A DNA stretch of 64,000 nucleotides from SHZL01 sp963815185 (GCA_963815185.1 CAWFGC010000007.1:124001-188000), one strand, 5' to 3'. Shown: positions 36,142-46,150, numbered from the stretch's first letter. The notes: generated from the sequence alone by a model not told the origin. Made by a program: numbers and translations.

Positions 36142-37524
36142 TTACTCGGCTTGCATGAATACAACACCGTCACGCATGATGAAACGCGGGCGCAGCACCG
36201 CGCTGATATCTTCCAGCGGGCTTTGGGCCATCGCAACGATATCCGCGGCCTTGCCGGGTTCCAGCGAACCCGCCCGGTCGGAGAAACCGCCCGCCTCGGC
36301 CGCATTCACCGTGCCGGCCATCAAGGCTTCCATTGTGGTCATGCCGGCGTTGACGTACTCGATAAATTCATTCGCGTTCTCACCGTGCGGCGATACGCCG
36401 GAATCGGTACCCAGTGCAATCTTGACCCCCATGCTGTGGGCCAGGCGGGTCATATCCTTGGGCTGCCGGCCGAGGCGCAGCAGCTTTTCCATAATGGGCG
36501 GCGGCATGTCCCTGAACGGACCCTGACGCATTTTTTCAGGGGTATCGCCCACCGCGGTAATCGGATAAACCGTGGGAATCATCCAGGCGCCGGTCTCATT
36601 GAACAGCTTCATCGTGCCTTTATCGGCCCACATGGCATGTTCTATCGAATCAAACCCTGCATGCAGCGCCGCCTCTATGCCTTCTTTGGCATGTGCATGA
36701 GCGGTTACTTTACGCCCCAGTGAATGTGCGGTTTCCGCAATTGCGCGCAGTTCTTCATCGGTGAATTGCTGCCCGGTGCCGGTTGCGGTTTCGCTCAGCA
36801 CCCCGCCCGTCACCGTCACCTTGATCACATCCGCACCGCGCTTGACCTGGCGGCGCACGGCGGCGCGGCAGCTATCGGCACCGTCACAGACACCGGTCGA
36901 AGGCAATGCATCCAGCACTTCCTGGCGGAAACCGAGGATATCCGCATGCCCGCCGGTCGGCGTAATGGCATCGCCGCATACGAGAATTTTCGGTCCGGCC
37001 ACTTTGCCGGCCTTGACGGCATCCCGCAACGCGAATATTGCGTCCCCATGAGAGCCCAGATCACGTACCGTTGTGAATCCGCCCATCAAGGTCCTTTTCG
37101 CATACATCTGGGCCGTGAACGCGGTGTCCGCATCCGACATAGTTACGATATCCAATTTGTGGCTGCTACCTGCCTGGAAAGAAAGGTGCACGTGCAAATC
37201 AATAAATCCCGGCATCACAAATTGGTTGGATAGGTCGATGATGCGAACTTCTCCATCTGCCTCGATGTCCTCAGCCCCGACATACCCTGGCCGAATCTCC
37301 ACAATCTGACCGTTGCGAATGATGATGCTCTGCTTTTTGACCGGTGCCTTTCCCGGTACCGCCAGCAAAGTCCCGGCATGGATTATCGTGGTACCCGCAG
37401 GTACCGAGTACTCAGGCGGCTTGTAGTAGTCCGCGGCCATGGCGCTGATACTGGCAGGCCGGCCAAAGACCAGCGTGATGAGAATGGCGAATAAATTCTG
37501 ATTCTGGCGCGATGACTGGCGCAT
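36142..37524 (-). CDS. Exported amidohydrolase, Xaa-Pro dipeptidase-like
   Basis: A 460-residue amidohydrolase with an N-terminal export signal (hydrophobic core LFAILITLVFG, possible cleavage after SAMAA). Metal motifs are HVHLS, the bridging-lysine candidate in DVIKVTVTGG, HAHAKEG, EHAMWA and GTDSGVSPHGEN. This pattern is that of dipeptidases related to Xaa-Pro dipeptidase and to carboxypeptidases acting on C-terminal basic residues. Hydrolysis of dipeptides or N-acyl amino acids in the periplasm is therefore likely. It precedes a second amidohydrolase and follows the TonB receptor on the same strand. Confidence 0.82.
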   Translation of the reverse strand: MRQSSRQNQNLFAILITLVFGRPASISAMAADYYKPPEYSVPAGTTIIHAGTLLAVPGKAPVKKQSIIIRNGQIVEIRPGYVGAEDIEADGEVRIIDLSNQFVMPGFIDLHVHLSFQAGSSHKLDIVTMSDADTAFTAQMYAKRTLMGGFTTVRDLGSHGDAIFALRDAVKAGKVAGPKILVCGDAITPTGGHADILGFRQEVLDALPSTGVCDGADSCRAAVRRQVKRGADVIKVTVTGGVLSETATGTGQQFTDEELRAIAETAHSLGRKVTAHAHAKEGIEAALHAGFDSIEHAMWADKGTMKLFNETGAWMIPTVYPITAVGDTPEKMRQGPFRDMPPPIMEKLLRLGRQPKDMTRLAHSMGVKIALGTDSGVSPHGENANEFIEYVNAGMTTMEALMAGTVNAAEAGGFSDRAGSLEPGKAADIVAMAQSPLEDISAVLRPRFIMRDGVVFMQAE

Positions 37525-37659
37525 ATTGATGTCCTTGCTAAAGATGAAAACCGGTTACATGGTCTGCCGCATTAACAATAATGCAATCAGCAACAGTACG
37601 CATAGAACGCAAAATTTTTCGCAAAATAATCAGCTGCGGCGATCGCGAAATGCGACTAT

Positions 37660-37696
37660 AAAAAAGGGACAGTCACCGTTTAGCGGTGACTGTCCC
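37660..37696 (-). terminator. Intrinsic terminator after the TonB receptor gene
   Basis: On the minus strand a perfect 13-base stem (GGGACAGTCACCG with CGGTGACTGTCCC, five-base loop) is followed directly by six T. It lies 54 bases after the receptor stop and before the amidohydrolase pair. The GGGACAG/CTGTCCC ends also resemble scattered palindromic repeats of proteobacteria, so it may be a repeat serving as a terminator. Confidence 0.75.
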
Positions 37697-37749
37697 CGGG
37701 TCCATCATTGTCCTGCGCGAGCTGGTATACTGCCCGCATGGGCCAATCC

Positions 37750-40291
37750 CTAGCGGCCGAAGCCCTTGGTTACCTGGATACCGACCGTCTGCGGGCGATT
37801 GGTGACCTTGCTGGTGGGTTCTCCGTTGCCACCGCTGATAAACACGTCGCCTTGCTTGTCGAAAATGTTCTCGATAAACAAGGTGATGTCCAGATCCATC
37901 GGGATCATTATGGAAATTGGCGCGGGCATTGAAGATGCGCAGTAGGAATCCTGATAGCGGTAGTAACCGAGCTGCTGGCGTTCAGATCCGGTATATGAAT
38001 CGCCGGTATAACTGCCTTCCACGCGGAACGCGCCATCCCATCCGTCTACCGGCAGCCGGTAGCTATACTGTGCGGTAAATGCAGCAGTCCATTCCGGAAC
38101 ACGCGGAAGTTGGTCGCCTTTCTTTCCGGGCGCCGGCGAAGGACTGGTAATCTGATCCTCCGTCAATTCATGCTTGCCCAGGTAGGTAGACTGCGCGGTG
38201 AATATCAAAGTGATCGGTGAGTCGCGGCACGCAAATTCGGTCTCTATCACCTTTGACTTCAGCCTCGCCGGCGTTGCCGATAAAACCGAACGCGCCGGTA
38301 GCATCCTGGCCCGGCAACCTGCAGGTTTTTCCACTTCATGTAAAATGCAGCCGCATTGAAGGTGACCCTGCGGTCGGCCCACAGGGACTTCATGCCGACT
38401 TCATAGTTGATCAACTCATCACGCATTGAATGTCTCAGGAATGTGCGATCGCGCCGATACCACGGTTGTTGGTGCCGCCCAGCCGGAACCCATTCGCACG
38501 CAGTGCGTACAGCGTCACATCGTCGGATGGCGTGCCAGGCCAAAGCCACCTTCCACGGCGTTTCATTGTCCCTCAGATGGTTGTAGCTGTAAGGGAGTGG
38601 CGCCGTCCGGCAGTCGTCGGATCAGGCGGATTGGGCGCGAACGCTGCGAACTGGAATACGGTGCGGCCTGCTTCCGTCTGCTTGACCTTGAAATAACGCG
38701 CGCCGACATTCAAATCCAGCGCATCGGTAATGGACCAGCTGACTTCGCCAAAGAAGGCATATTCCTTGATCTCCTTGTTGTCCTGACGCGCGAACACGCA
38801 GGGATCGCAGCCGGGAACGCCGGCACCGATTTCACTGCCCGGCGGCAGCGTGATGGGCGAAGAGTCACTAAAGGTGAGGCCGTTGGTGTCGATCACAGGC
38901 ACATAACTGTGGAAACTGCTTTCACGTTTGCGGTAGAAACCGCCGACTACCCAGTGGAACGGCGAATCCGAATCCTTCGAGTTCAAGCGGAATTCGAATG
39001 CGTTCTGATCCAGACTCTGGTTCTGGTCGGTCAGCGCATAGAGCAGGTCCGCGCGCAGGCAGCCTGCAGGATCGGCGCCCGGGACACCCGGATTGGTGCA
39101 AGGCGGATTACCCAGATTGTCCTGCAGCAGGTAGGTGATGATCCAGGTGGAATCGAACTTGTACTGGAAATCACGCTCGTAGCGTGAAGCCGTCGCGGTC
39201 AGATCGGCAAACGGCAACTCGAACTCACCGGTCAGGCTGTATATTTTCTGTTCATCCGGCTTGAAGGTGCGCGCATAATCGCCGACCTTGAATTTACCTT
39301 CCTGGAAGTACGTAAAAGCCGCCGTAGTCATCGTGTTGACCTGTGAGGGTAGACAGGATCTGTCGGATTCGGGTTATAGGCGTCAAATGGGTGGTAACGC
39401 GAATCGCCACCGGTATCACGCTTTTGCCACCAGAACTGACCCTTGATGCGTCACTTTGTCGCGTGGCCTGCCATAACAGGTTGGTGCGCAGACCCGTGGT
39501 TTCGGCCCAGTTGAGATCATTCAGATTCAGGCAGGAAAGCTGCGTGGTGGGCAGACGCGGATCTTCTGCCGGATTGGTGGCGCGGCACTGGTATTGTCGA
39601 TATAGCCGGCATCCTTGCCGTCGTAGGCGAGCATGCGGACGCCAAAGGTTTCGCCCAGTAGGCAGGTTCATCACCGCCTGCATAGTTCCAGTTGTTGGTC
39701 ACTGGAAGGATCCGTCTGGGACATCTCACCGCTGACATATGCTTCCCAAGTATCCAATTTGGGCTGCGTGGTGATGAAACGCACGGTGCCGCCCTGCGAG
39801 TTGGCGCCGAACACCGTGCCCTGCGGGCCGCGCAGAACTTCGACCCGTTCCATGTCATACAGCTTCAGGTCGGTGGTCTGGCTGCCGCTGTTCGACGTGG
39901 AACTCTGCACGCCGGGCAGGGGTACTTCGTCGTAATAGACGGCAACCTGCTGCTGGCCGGCCGACGTAATGCCGCGGATGACGTAGCGTTTTTCGCCGGG
40001 GGCTGTATCCTGGAAGGTCAGTCCGGGAACCTGGCGGGCGAAATCCTCGAAATCCACCACCATGCCTTCGTCCAGGGCCTTTCTGTCGAGCGCGCTGATG
40101 GCGGCAGGAATGTCTTGCAGACTTTCAGCGCCCATCTTACGCGAGGTAACGATGATTTCTTCCATCATCCCTTCATTTTCTGCTGCCTCGCCGTTGGTAG
40201 CGGCAGCTTGTACGGCCGGCAAGCCACTGACGGCCAGAACCAACGCAGTGGCTGAAGCCTTCAGGAAAACTGCATATTGCTTGTGCCTCAT
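37750..40291 (-). pseudogene. TonB-dependent receptor, many frame breaks
   Basis: An outer-membrane receptor gene. The intact N-terminus has a signal peptide (MRHKQYAVFLKASATALVL, cleavage near VQA), a TonB box-like EEIIVTSRK and a complete plug domain (VPGLTF, RYVIRGI, VEVLRGPQGTVFGANSQGGTV). The barrel is encoded but broken into pieces in all three frames: breaks near 39705, 39660, 39450, 39340, 38570, 38460 and 38290 at least. The last piece ends ENIFDKQGDVFISGG and GIQVTKGFGR, a normal C-terminus. The whole length is present, so it is either a recent pseudogene or a low-quality stretch. It would have imported the cluster's substrate. Confidence 0.8.
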
Positions 40292-40359
40292 TACATTTTC
40301 TCCATAACCATTGGATTTTTAGCGTGCGGGGGTTACACAAAAGGTGTTAAATTAATGTG

Positions 40360-40388
40360 AGCATATGCTAAATCATGTATCGGATCAA
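40360..40388 (-). promoter_or_regulatory. Candidate promoter of the TonB receptor gene
   Basis: On the minus strand TTGATC (40388-40383) is followed after 17 bases by TATGCT (40365-40360), with about 70 bases to the receptor start. A ten-base palindrome, AGCATATGCT (40360-40369), overlaps the -10 and could be an operator. Both hexamers match the consensus at four of six positions. Confidence 0.4.
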
Positions 40389-40458
40389 GCGGCAGCAGAC
40401 ATCTTGCGTTGAGTTGGCGCCTGAAAGCACCTAAACGATTGAATATCTTAGCGTTGCC

Positions 40459-40924
40459 CTACTTGCCGCCTGACTCATAAGTTGAAATATTGTTCTGAAT
40501 GCGCTCAAGAAAGCCGATCAGGGTTTTGATTTCCTGCTTGATCGAACCCCTGCAGCGCCATTTCCTGGTGCCGGGTGGCGATTGGGTAAACCTCTTTGAA
40601 AGCCGATTGACCTGCAGGTGTCAGACTCACTTGCACAAATCGCGAATCCTTGCCACCCGTTTCCCGCACCGCCAGCCCTTCGCGCTCCAGTTGGTCAACG
40701 ATGCGGCTTACGGTTGGCTGCTCGATCAATGTGTGTTCCGCAATGCCGCCGATGTTCAACTGGCCTTGATCGGCCAGCACGGCAAGAACCCGCCAGCGGG
40801 CGATATTGATGCTGGATCGCCTGAGGTTTTTTCGCAGGCGTCGATTGAGATGTCCGGTTATCCGGTAAATGAGGTAAGGGACGAACTTTCCCAGCCACCG
40901 TTTTTCACTTTCATTCTCGGCCAT
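40459..40924 (-). CDS. MarR-family transcriptional regulator, frameshifted at the 3' end
   Basis: A winged-helix regulator of the MarR family, usually a dimeric repressor that responds to small aromatic ligands. The ATG at 40924 starts a helical arm (YLIYRITGHLNRRLRKNL); the recognition region is GGIAEHTLIEQPTVSRIVDQLEREGL and the wing KDSRFVQVSLTPAG. The first frame stops at 40505, but the C-terminal dimerisation helix continues in another frame (EIKTLIGFLERIQNNIST) to 40459; one extra base near 40533 explains it. It lies between the receptor gene and the divergent class V PLP gene and is the best candidate for the cluster's regulator. Confidence 0.85.
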
Positions 40925-40943
40925 GTTGTTGATTCACCCGTTT

Positions 40944-40955
40944 GAATATATATTC
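40944..40955. promoter_or_regulatory. Candidate operator between marR and the class V PLP gene
   Basis: A 12-base perfect palindrome, GAATATATATTC, 20 bases upstream of the MarR start in an AT-rich part of the 148-base divergent region. MarR proteins bind palindromes of this size and often repress their own gene and a divergent one. The assignment is inference. Confidence 0.35.
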
Positions 40956-41072
40956 TTTTTCATGTATTTTAAGCCTACCCACTTTCCGGCGTTCTTTCCA
41001 CAGTAATTTCGCTTCCAAATAAGCTGAATCAGGCTCAACAAGCAGGATCTCAACATTCGCAGGAATGAACAA

Positions 41073-42311
41073 GTGACAAATCCAAAGAATGGTCAGAACT
41101 GGGAGCAAATACGTTCCCGCTTCCCGGTCCTTAAGAAAAAAACCTACCTCAACAGTTGTTCCTATGCTGCGCTGGCCACCGAAGTCGAGGCCAGCCTACA
41201 ACGCTATCTCGATGCCCGCAATGACCGGGGTGCGGATTGGGATTACTGGGTGGAGCGCAATGAGGCGGTGCGCCATTCCACGGCAAGGCTTCTCGGGGCT
41301 GAACCCGACGAAGTGGCAGTGACTGCTTCAGTTTCCGCGGGCATCAATGCTTTGGCGAGCGCGCTCAGATTCGACGGGCCGCGCAACAAGGTGGTCATCA
41401 CCGATTTTGAATTCCCCACCAACGCGCAGATATGGTATGCGCAGCAATTGCGCGGCGCGCGGGTCATCCGCATCGCCCAGGAGGGCGGCAAAATTCCGCT
41501 GGAAAAATTTGAACAGGCCATCGATGAGCAAACGCTGATCGTTGCAACTGCGCAAGTCGCCTTTCGCAACGGAACGAAACAGGACATACCCGCCATTGCC
41601 CGGATCGCCAGGCGTAAAGGCGCCCTGATGATGGTGGACAGCTACCAGGCGCTTGGGGCCATGCAATTCGATGTCAAACAGGCGGGGGTCGATTTTGTCG
41701 TCGGCGGCATGCTGAAGTATCTGCTGGGCACCGCAGGCATTGCATTCCTGTACGCACGCCGGGAACTGATCGAGTCGTTGACGCCTACCGTCACCGGCTG
41801 GTGGGCACAGGAAGATATCATGGCGATGGATATTACCCGTTACTCACCGGCGATCAGCGCAAGACGGTTCGAAGCCGGTACGCCGCCCGTTCCCAATACG
41901 TACATGGCGGAAGCCGGACTGGCGATTTTGCACGAAATCGGGCTGCCGGCCATCGAACATCGCATCGGCGAACTGACTACTGCTATCAAGAGTGCGGCCA
42001 CCGCGGCCGGTTACAGCCTCGCCTCGCCGCTCGATGCCTCAGAACATGGGCCAATGATCACCATCCGCTCCAGCGATGACAATCGTCTGGTAAGCCGTTT
42101 GGCTGAGGAAGGAATCGTGATTTCCAGCCGCAACGGCAATCTCAGGGTCGCGCCCCACTTTTACAATAATCAGGCAGACATCGATCATTTGTTTCATGCC
42201 CTGCGACACACGCGCGAGTTATTGTCTGAAGTTTCCGCTCGATGGCAATCCTTGGCCAGGAAAAACCGGATTGAACGACTAAAGGCCGGAGACGGCCAAT
42301 CAGGCAGCTGA
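41073..42311 (+). CDS. Class V aminotransferase-like PLP enzyme (first of two)
   Basis: A fold-type I PLP protein of 412 residues in the class V group, which includes cysteine desulfurases, kynureninases and isopenicillin N epimerase-like enzymes. The start is GTG 41073, behind CAGGAATGAACAA. I see FPVLKKKTYLNSCSYAAL at the N-terminus, VDSYQALGAMQFDV (PLP aspartate and glutamine) and the PLP lysine in GGMLKYLLGTAG. The reaction is unknown. It is divergent from marR and followed 58 bases later by the sodium symporter gene, so import and processing of one amine or amino acid is a reasonable inference. Confidence 0.82.
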   Translation: MTNPKNGQNWEQIRSRFPVLKKKTYLNSCSYAALATEVEASLQRYLDARNDRGADWDYWVERNEAVRHSTARLLGAEPDEVAVTASVSAGINALASALRFDGPRNKVVITDFEFPTNAQIWYAQQLRGARVIRIAQEGGKIPLEKFEQAIDEQTLIVATAQVAFRNGTKQDIPAIARIARRKGALMMVDSYQALGAMQFDVKQAGVDFVVGGMLKYLLGTAGIAFLYARRELIESLTPTVTGWWAQEDIMAMDITRYSPAISARRFEAGTPPVPNTYMAEAGLAILHEIGLPAIEHRIGELTTAIKSAATAAGYSLASPLDASEHGPMITIRSSDDNRLVSRLAEEGIVISSRNGNLRVAPHFYNNQADIDHLFHALRHTRELLSEVSARWQSLARKNRIERLKAGDGQSGS

Positions 42312-42369
42312 GGTTTCGCGCGGATGCCGCCTATAAGCCAGTCAGATAGAAACGAACCTGGAGAACGTG

Positions 42370-43740
42370 ATGGTGCAAGCCTCTGTGCATGAATCCTGGT
42401 CATCCCGTTCCGCCTTTCTTCTGGCGGCGGTGGGCGCGGCCGTCGGGCTGGGTAATATCTGGCGTTTTCCATATATCGCGGGCCAGAATGGCGGCGGGGC
42501 ATTCGTGTTGGTTTACGTCGGGTTTGTCTTACTGCTGGGCATCCCCATCATCACCGCCGAACTCGCCATGGGCCGCCGTGGTCATCAGAGTCCGGTGGTT
42601 ACAATGTCCCTGCTGGCTCGCCAGGAAGGCCGCCATCAGGCCTGGCAGCTCATCGGCTGGCTCAGCATCCTGGTCCCCTTGCTTGCCCTGACATACTACA
42701 GCGTCGTCGCCGGTTGGGCAGTCGATTATGTTTTTCAATCGGCAATGGGCAATTTCCGCGGATTCGATGGCACCAGTTCCGGTGCTTTTTTCGGCGAACT
42801 CCTGGCTTCACCCTGGCGGATGTTCTTTTGGCATTCCGTTTACATCGGTCTGACCGTCTTCGTGGTTGCCAGGGGTGTCCGAAAAGGCCTGGAGCGCTCG
42901 GTCAAAATCATGATGCCGGCCTTGTTCGTGATTTTGCTGTTCATGGTCGGCTACGCGATTTTCAACGCTGATTTCAAAGCGGGCGTCAACTTCATGTTCA
43001 CGCCGGATTTCTCGAAACTCACGATACCCATCGTACTGATGGCCCTGGGTCAGGCCCTGTTTTCCCTGGCGGTCGGTGTCGGCGCCTTGATGACCTACGG
43101 CGCTTATCTGCCAAAAAGCGTCTCATTGCCCGTTGCAGCTACGGTGATCGGCGTCGTCGACACCCTGGTGGCGATTCTCGCCGGCCTGGCCATCTTTCCG
43201 CTGGTGCTGGGTTATGGGCTGGATCCCGGCGAAGGGCCCGGTCTGATCTTCGTGACACTCCCGGTCGCCTTCGGGCAAATGCCTGGCGGCGCGATAGTCG
43301 GCAGCCTGTTTTTCATACTGCTGACCTTTGCCGCCCTTACCTCTTCTATTGGCATGCTGGAACCGGTGGTCTCCTGGCTGGTGGAACACCGCGGATTCAA
43401 GCGGCCGGTGATGGCGTTGTCGGCAGGCCTTCTGGCCTGGGTGGTCGGCCTGGCGGTTTCTCTGTCCTTCAACCTGTGGGGTGATTTCAAGCCCTTGGGA
43501 ATGTTTTCGTTCTTTGCCAAGAAGACGATTTTCGACTGTTTGGATTTCTTCGTGGCGAATATCTTCCTGCCACTGAATGCGTTTTTGATCGCGGTGTTTG
43601 CCGGCTGGATGATGTCGCGGCAATCGACCCTGGATGAGCTCGGTTTGCCGGACGGCAAGCGATACAAGTATTGGCGTTTTACCCTGAGATTTGTCGCACC
43701 GGTCGCCTTCGTGCTTATTTTCTACTCAAGTCTGAAGTAG
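42370..43740 (+). CDS. Sodium-dependent amino acid/amine symporter (NSS/SLC6 family)
   Basis: A neurotransmitter:sodium symporter family protein, LeuT fold, about 456 residues with eleven to twelve membrane segments. The first segment has the sodium-site signature AAVGLGNIWRFPYIAGQNGGGAF. Bacterial relatives carry tryptophan (TnaT), leucine/alanine (LeuT), tyrosine or other amino acids, using the sodium gradient. ATG 42370 has TGGAG upstream; GTG 42367 is an alternative. Next to a class V PLP enzyme and opposite a PrnB-like gene cluster, an aromatic amino acid is a plausible substrate, but this is not proven by the sequence. Confidence 0.92.
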   Translation: MVQASVHESWSSRSAFLLAAVGAAVGLGNIWRFPYIAGQNGGGAFVLVYVGFVLLLGIPIITAELAMGRRGHQSPVVTMSLLARQEGRHQAWQLIGWLSILVPLLALTYYSVVAGWAVDYVFQSAMGNFRGFDGTSSGAFFGELLASPWRMFFWHSVYIGLTVFVVARGVRKGLERSVKIMMPALFVILLFMVGYAIFNADFKAGVNFMFTPDFSKLTIPIVLMALGQALFSLAVGVGALMTYGAYLPKSVSLPVAATVIGVVDTLVAILAGLAIFPLVLGYGLDPGEGPGLIFVTLPVAFGQMPGGAIVGSLFFILLTFAALTSSIGMLEPVVSWLVEHRGFKRPVMALSAGLLAWVVGLAVSLSFNLWGDFKPLGMFSFFAKKTIFDCLDFFVANIFLPLNAFLIAVFAGWMMSRQSTLDELGLPDGKRYKYWRFTLRFVAPVAFVLIFYSSLK

Positions 43741-43787
43741 CAGGATCGACGAGGTGCTGCCGGAACCGGTTCCGGGAGCCAGAATTC

Positions 43788-44798
43788 CTAACGCGAGTTC
43801 GTCTGGCGGAAATACGGCATCACCTTTTCGCCCATCAGCCGGATGGCCTCGGCGGGATCCGGTCCCAGTGGGCCGCCCAGGTTGACCTGGGTGATGCCCA
43901 TGTCCGCGACGCTCTCTATGCGCCGGATGACATCTTCAGGCGTGCCGCGGATCGCCAGGTCGGTCATCCTGTCGGTCACCAATCGGGCTGCCTCGTCATA
44001 GCGGCCGGCTTCTACCAGCCGTCCCTGCTCCTGGAAGTCTTCAGGGGCAAGACCGATCGTTGCCAGTGCCTCCGCTTCCAGATAAGGGCCGAAATAGCTG
44101 ACCATCTGGCGAAGGATATCGGTGGCCTCGCTGCGATCTTCCGCCAGCGATAGCCAGCCGCAACCTGCGATGTCGATTTCAGCCATATCCCGTCCCGCCT
44201 CTTTGGCGCCGGCCGCGATCGCCGAAACCATGTAGGCTGCCGACTCCGGGGGGGTGATCATCGGCAGGCTGCCGTCGCCGATGGCGCCGCTCAGAGCCAG
44301 ATATTCCGGGCCAAATGCACATACATAGATCGGTATCTCTTTTCGATAAGGCTTGAAGCGGAGATAACACTGCTCGGTCCACTGAAAGGCCTTGCCCTTA
44401 TATGCCACCACTTCTCCCCGCAGCAGGGCGCGAACGATTTCCACCGCTTCCCGGGTGCGCACCAGGTAGTCGCTGGCATCGATGCCGGTCCACTCCACCA
44501 TTTTCTCGGTATGCACGCCCAAACCCAGAACAGCCCGGCCCGAGGACAGGTCGTCCAACGTTGCAATATAGGTCGCGATTTCGGCCGGATTCGTGGTGTA
44601 GGGATTGGTACCCACGCTGCCGATGCCGATACGCGAAGTCTGCATCGCAACTGCGCTGGTGATGACCCAGGTGTTGCCCATAAACGTATCGTGGGGAAAC
44701 CAGACGTAATCGAATCCCGCCTGTTCAGCCAGTACCGCCAGGCGCACAAGTTCCCGGGCATTGCCCAAATAACCGATCAAACGTAAGCCGAATTTCAT
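43788..44798 (-). CDS. LLM-class flavin-dependent oxidoreductase, copy 1
   Basis: A 336-residue TIM-barrel protein of the luciferase-like monooxygenase superfamily, closest in style to the 5,10-methylenetetrahydromethanopterin reductase/F420 branch. Visible features are LVRLAVLAEQAGFDYVWFPHD, SGRAVLGLGVHTEKM and a distinctive end GGPLGPDPAEAIRLMGEKVMPYFR. The cofactor could be FMN or F420; gene context cannot decide. A paralogue lies at 49999, sharing the same ending. It is the last gene of the minus-strand cluster and lies 15 bases after the second class V PLP gene. Confidence 0.85.
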   Translation of the reverse strand: MKFGLRLIGYLGNARELVRLAVLAEQAGFDYVWFPHDTFMGNTWVITSAVAMQTSRIGIGSVGTNPYTTNPAEIATYIATLDDLSSGRAVLGLGVHTEKMVEWTGIDASDYLVRTREAVEIVRALLRGEVVAYKGKAFQWTEQCYLRFKPYRKEIPIYVCAFGPEYLALSGAIGDGSLPMITPPESAAYMVSAIAAGAKEAGRDMAEIDIAGCGWLSLAEDRSEATDILRQMVSYFGPYLEAEALATIGLAPEDFQEQGRLVEAGRYDEAARLVTDRMTDLAIRGTPEDVIRRIESVADMGITQVNLGGPLGPDPAEAIRLMGEKVMPYFRQTNSR

Positions 44799-44813
44799 CT
44801 TTAAGCTAATGCC

Positions 44814-46055
44814 TCAAAGCATTTTTTTCTGCAGGTCGATCAGGTAGTCGATGTCTTCTTCGGTATTGAAGAAGTGGGTGCTGATGCGCAGGTTGCCGAT
44901 TCCGCCCAATGCGCGCATGGAGATTTTGATCGGCTTCATACAACGCCCGGGTGCGGCACAACGCTGGAAAAAAGCGCTGTCTTTGGCATAGTCACCCGTC
45001 GTATAGGTAATCAAACCATGCCGTTTTGCCGGATCTGTGGGGCTGGTAATCGTGCAGCCAATCTCCTGCAGGCGTTCGATCGCATAACCGCCCAACCGCC
45101 GCACGCGTTCCTCGACGTTCTTGATGCCGATCTTTTGGTAGAACTTCAGCGTTGCGATCCAGCCGAACAGGGCCGGGCCTATGGTCACGTCCTGGGAAAA
45201 CCGGTTGGCGGTATTCACCGGCGGATGGCCCCAACTCTCCAGCGTATCGTGATCCTTGTCGGCAAACGGGATCCCGCCCGGGACATCCGCCCAAATATAA
45301 TTGCGATAGCGCGCATCGATCTGATCCATGACCGAGCGCTTGATATAGAACAGCCCTGCCCCTTCCGGTCCGCACTGCCACTTATAGGCACCGGATATCA
45401 GCATGTCGACATCGTCATCCTTGACATCGATATCCACTGCGCCCAGCGTCTGCATCGCATCGTCCAGCACCAGCGCGCCCTGGGCATGAGCAATGCGGCA
45501 TACCTCTTTCATGTCAAAAGTAAAGCCGCAGAAGGCCGTGGTTCGATCGACAATCACCATCCGGGTGTTGCCATCAACGGCCTTCTCCAGGTCTTCCATC
45601 AGGATCTCGCCGTTGACATTGTGCAGGACACGGATTTCCAGACCATAGCGGCGTTTCAGATCCTGCAGGATGTAGGGTATCGACGGGTAAGAGAGGTCGG
45701 TAATGACGACATTTTCGCCCTTTTTCCATTCAAACATGTTGTAAAGAATCAGGTTGGCCGTGATCGCTGGCCGGTAAGCGTTGGTCACTTCATCGGTGTC
45801 GGCATTGATGAAGTTCGCGCTGCGCTCGATGCTTTCACTCCAGGCAGCAAGCAGAAAAGGATGCGTGGCAACATCGGCTGTTGGGATGTCCTCCATGCGG
45901 CCGTATTCGACAAAATTATAAAAATCGCGCACCGCCGTCAGCCAATAATTGCCGGGGATCATCTGGTCGGCAGCGTTCAGGTAAACCCAGTGATCCAGTA
46001 ACTTGAACTCACCGCGGATTTCTTCCAGATGTTCGTCTATGTAATTGGTTTGCAT
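44814..46055 (-). CDS. Class V aminotransferase-like PLP enzyme (second of two)
   Basis: A 413-residue class V PLP protein, clearly different from the one at 41073. It shows TDLSYPSIPYILQDLKRRYG, LVLDDAMQTLGAVDIDV (PLP-binding Asp and Gln) and the PLP lysine in ISGAYKWQCGPEGAG. Such proteins include desulfurases, kynureninase-like hydrolases and epimerases. Its gene follows the 22-base palindrome at 46129 and the PrnB-like gene, so it may act on the product of that protein. A kynureninase-like cleavage of an oxidised indole product is an attractive but untested idea. Confidence 0.82.
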   Translation of the reverse strand: MQTNYIDEHLEEIRGEFKLLDHWVYLNAADQMIPGNYWLTAVRDFYNFVEYGRMEDIPTADVATHPFLLAAWSESIERSANFINADTDEVTNAYRPAITANLILYNMFEWKKGENVVITDLSYPSIPYILQDLKRRYGLEIRVLHNVNGEILMEDLEKAVDGNTRMVIVDRTTAFCGFTFDMKEVCRIAHAQGALVLDDAMQTLGAVDIDVKDDDVDMLISGAYKWQCGPEGAGLFYIKRSVMDQIDARYRNYIWADVPGGIPFADKDHDTLESWGHPPVNTANRFSQDVTIGPALFGWIATLKFYQKIGIKNVEERVRRLGGYAIERLQEIGCTITSPTDPAKRHGLITYTTGDYAKDSAFFQRCAAPGRCMKPIKISMRALGGIGNLRISTHFFNTEEDIDYLIDLQKKML

Positions 46056-46128
46056 AAGTACCCTTGATCAGTTGCGCCGGTGTTTCGAATTGTTCTGCGC
46101 CAGGTCCTGCAGGAGTGTTCAGGCTCAT

Positions 46129-46150
46129 AGTACATGATATATCATGTACT
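46129..46150. promoter_or_regulatory. 22-base perfect palindrome, candidate operator
   Basis: The half-site AGTACATGATA is followed immediately by its exact reverse complement, centred at 46139/46140. It lies in the 97-base gap after the PrnB-like gene and 74 bases upstream of the class V PLP gene. A perfect, AT-rich, two-fold symmetric site of this size fits a dimeric MarR-, TetR- or GntR-type repressor. Confidence 0.55.

Noticed and set aside
43760..43775. 16-base palindrome CCGGAACCGGTTCCGG between the convergent symporter and LLM genes
   Set aside because: It could pair but has no loop or T-tract, so I do not call it a terminator.
44874..46001. A 375-codon plus-strand frame opposite the second class V PLP gene
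   Set aside because: Antisense shadow; the PLP enzyme motifs on the minus strand are complete.
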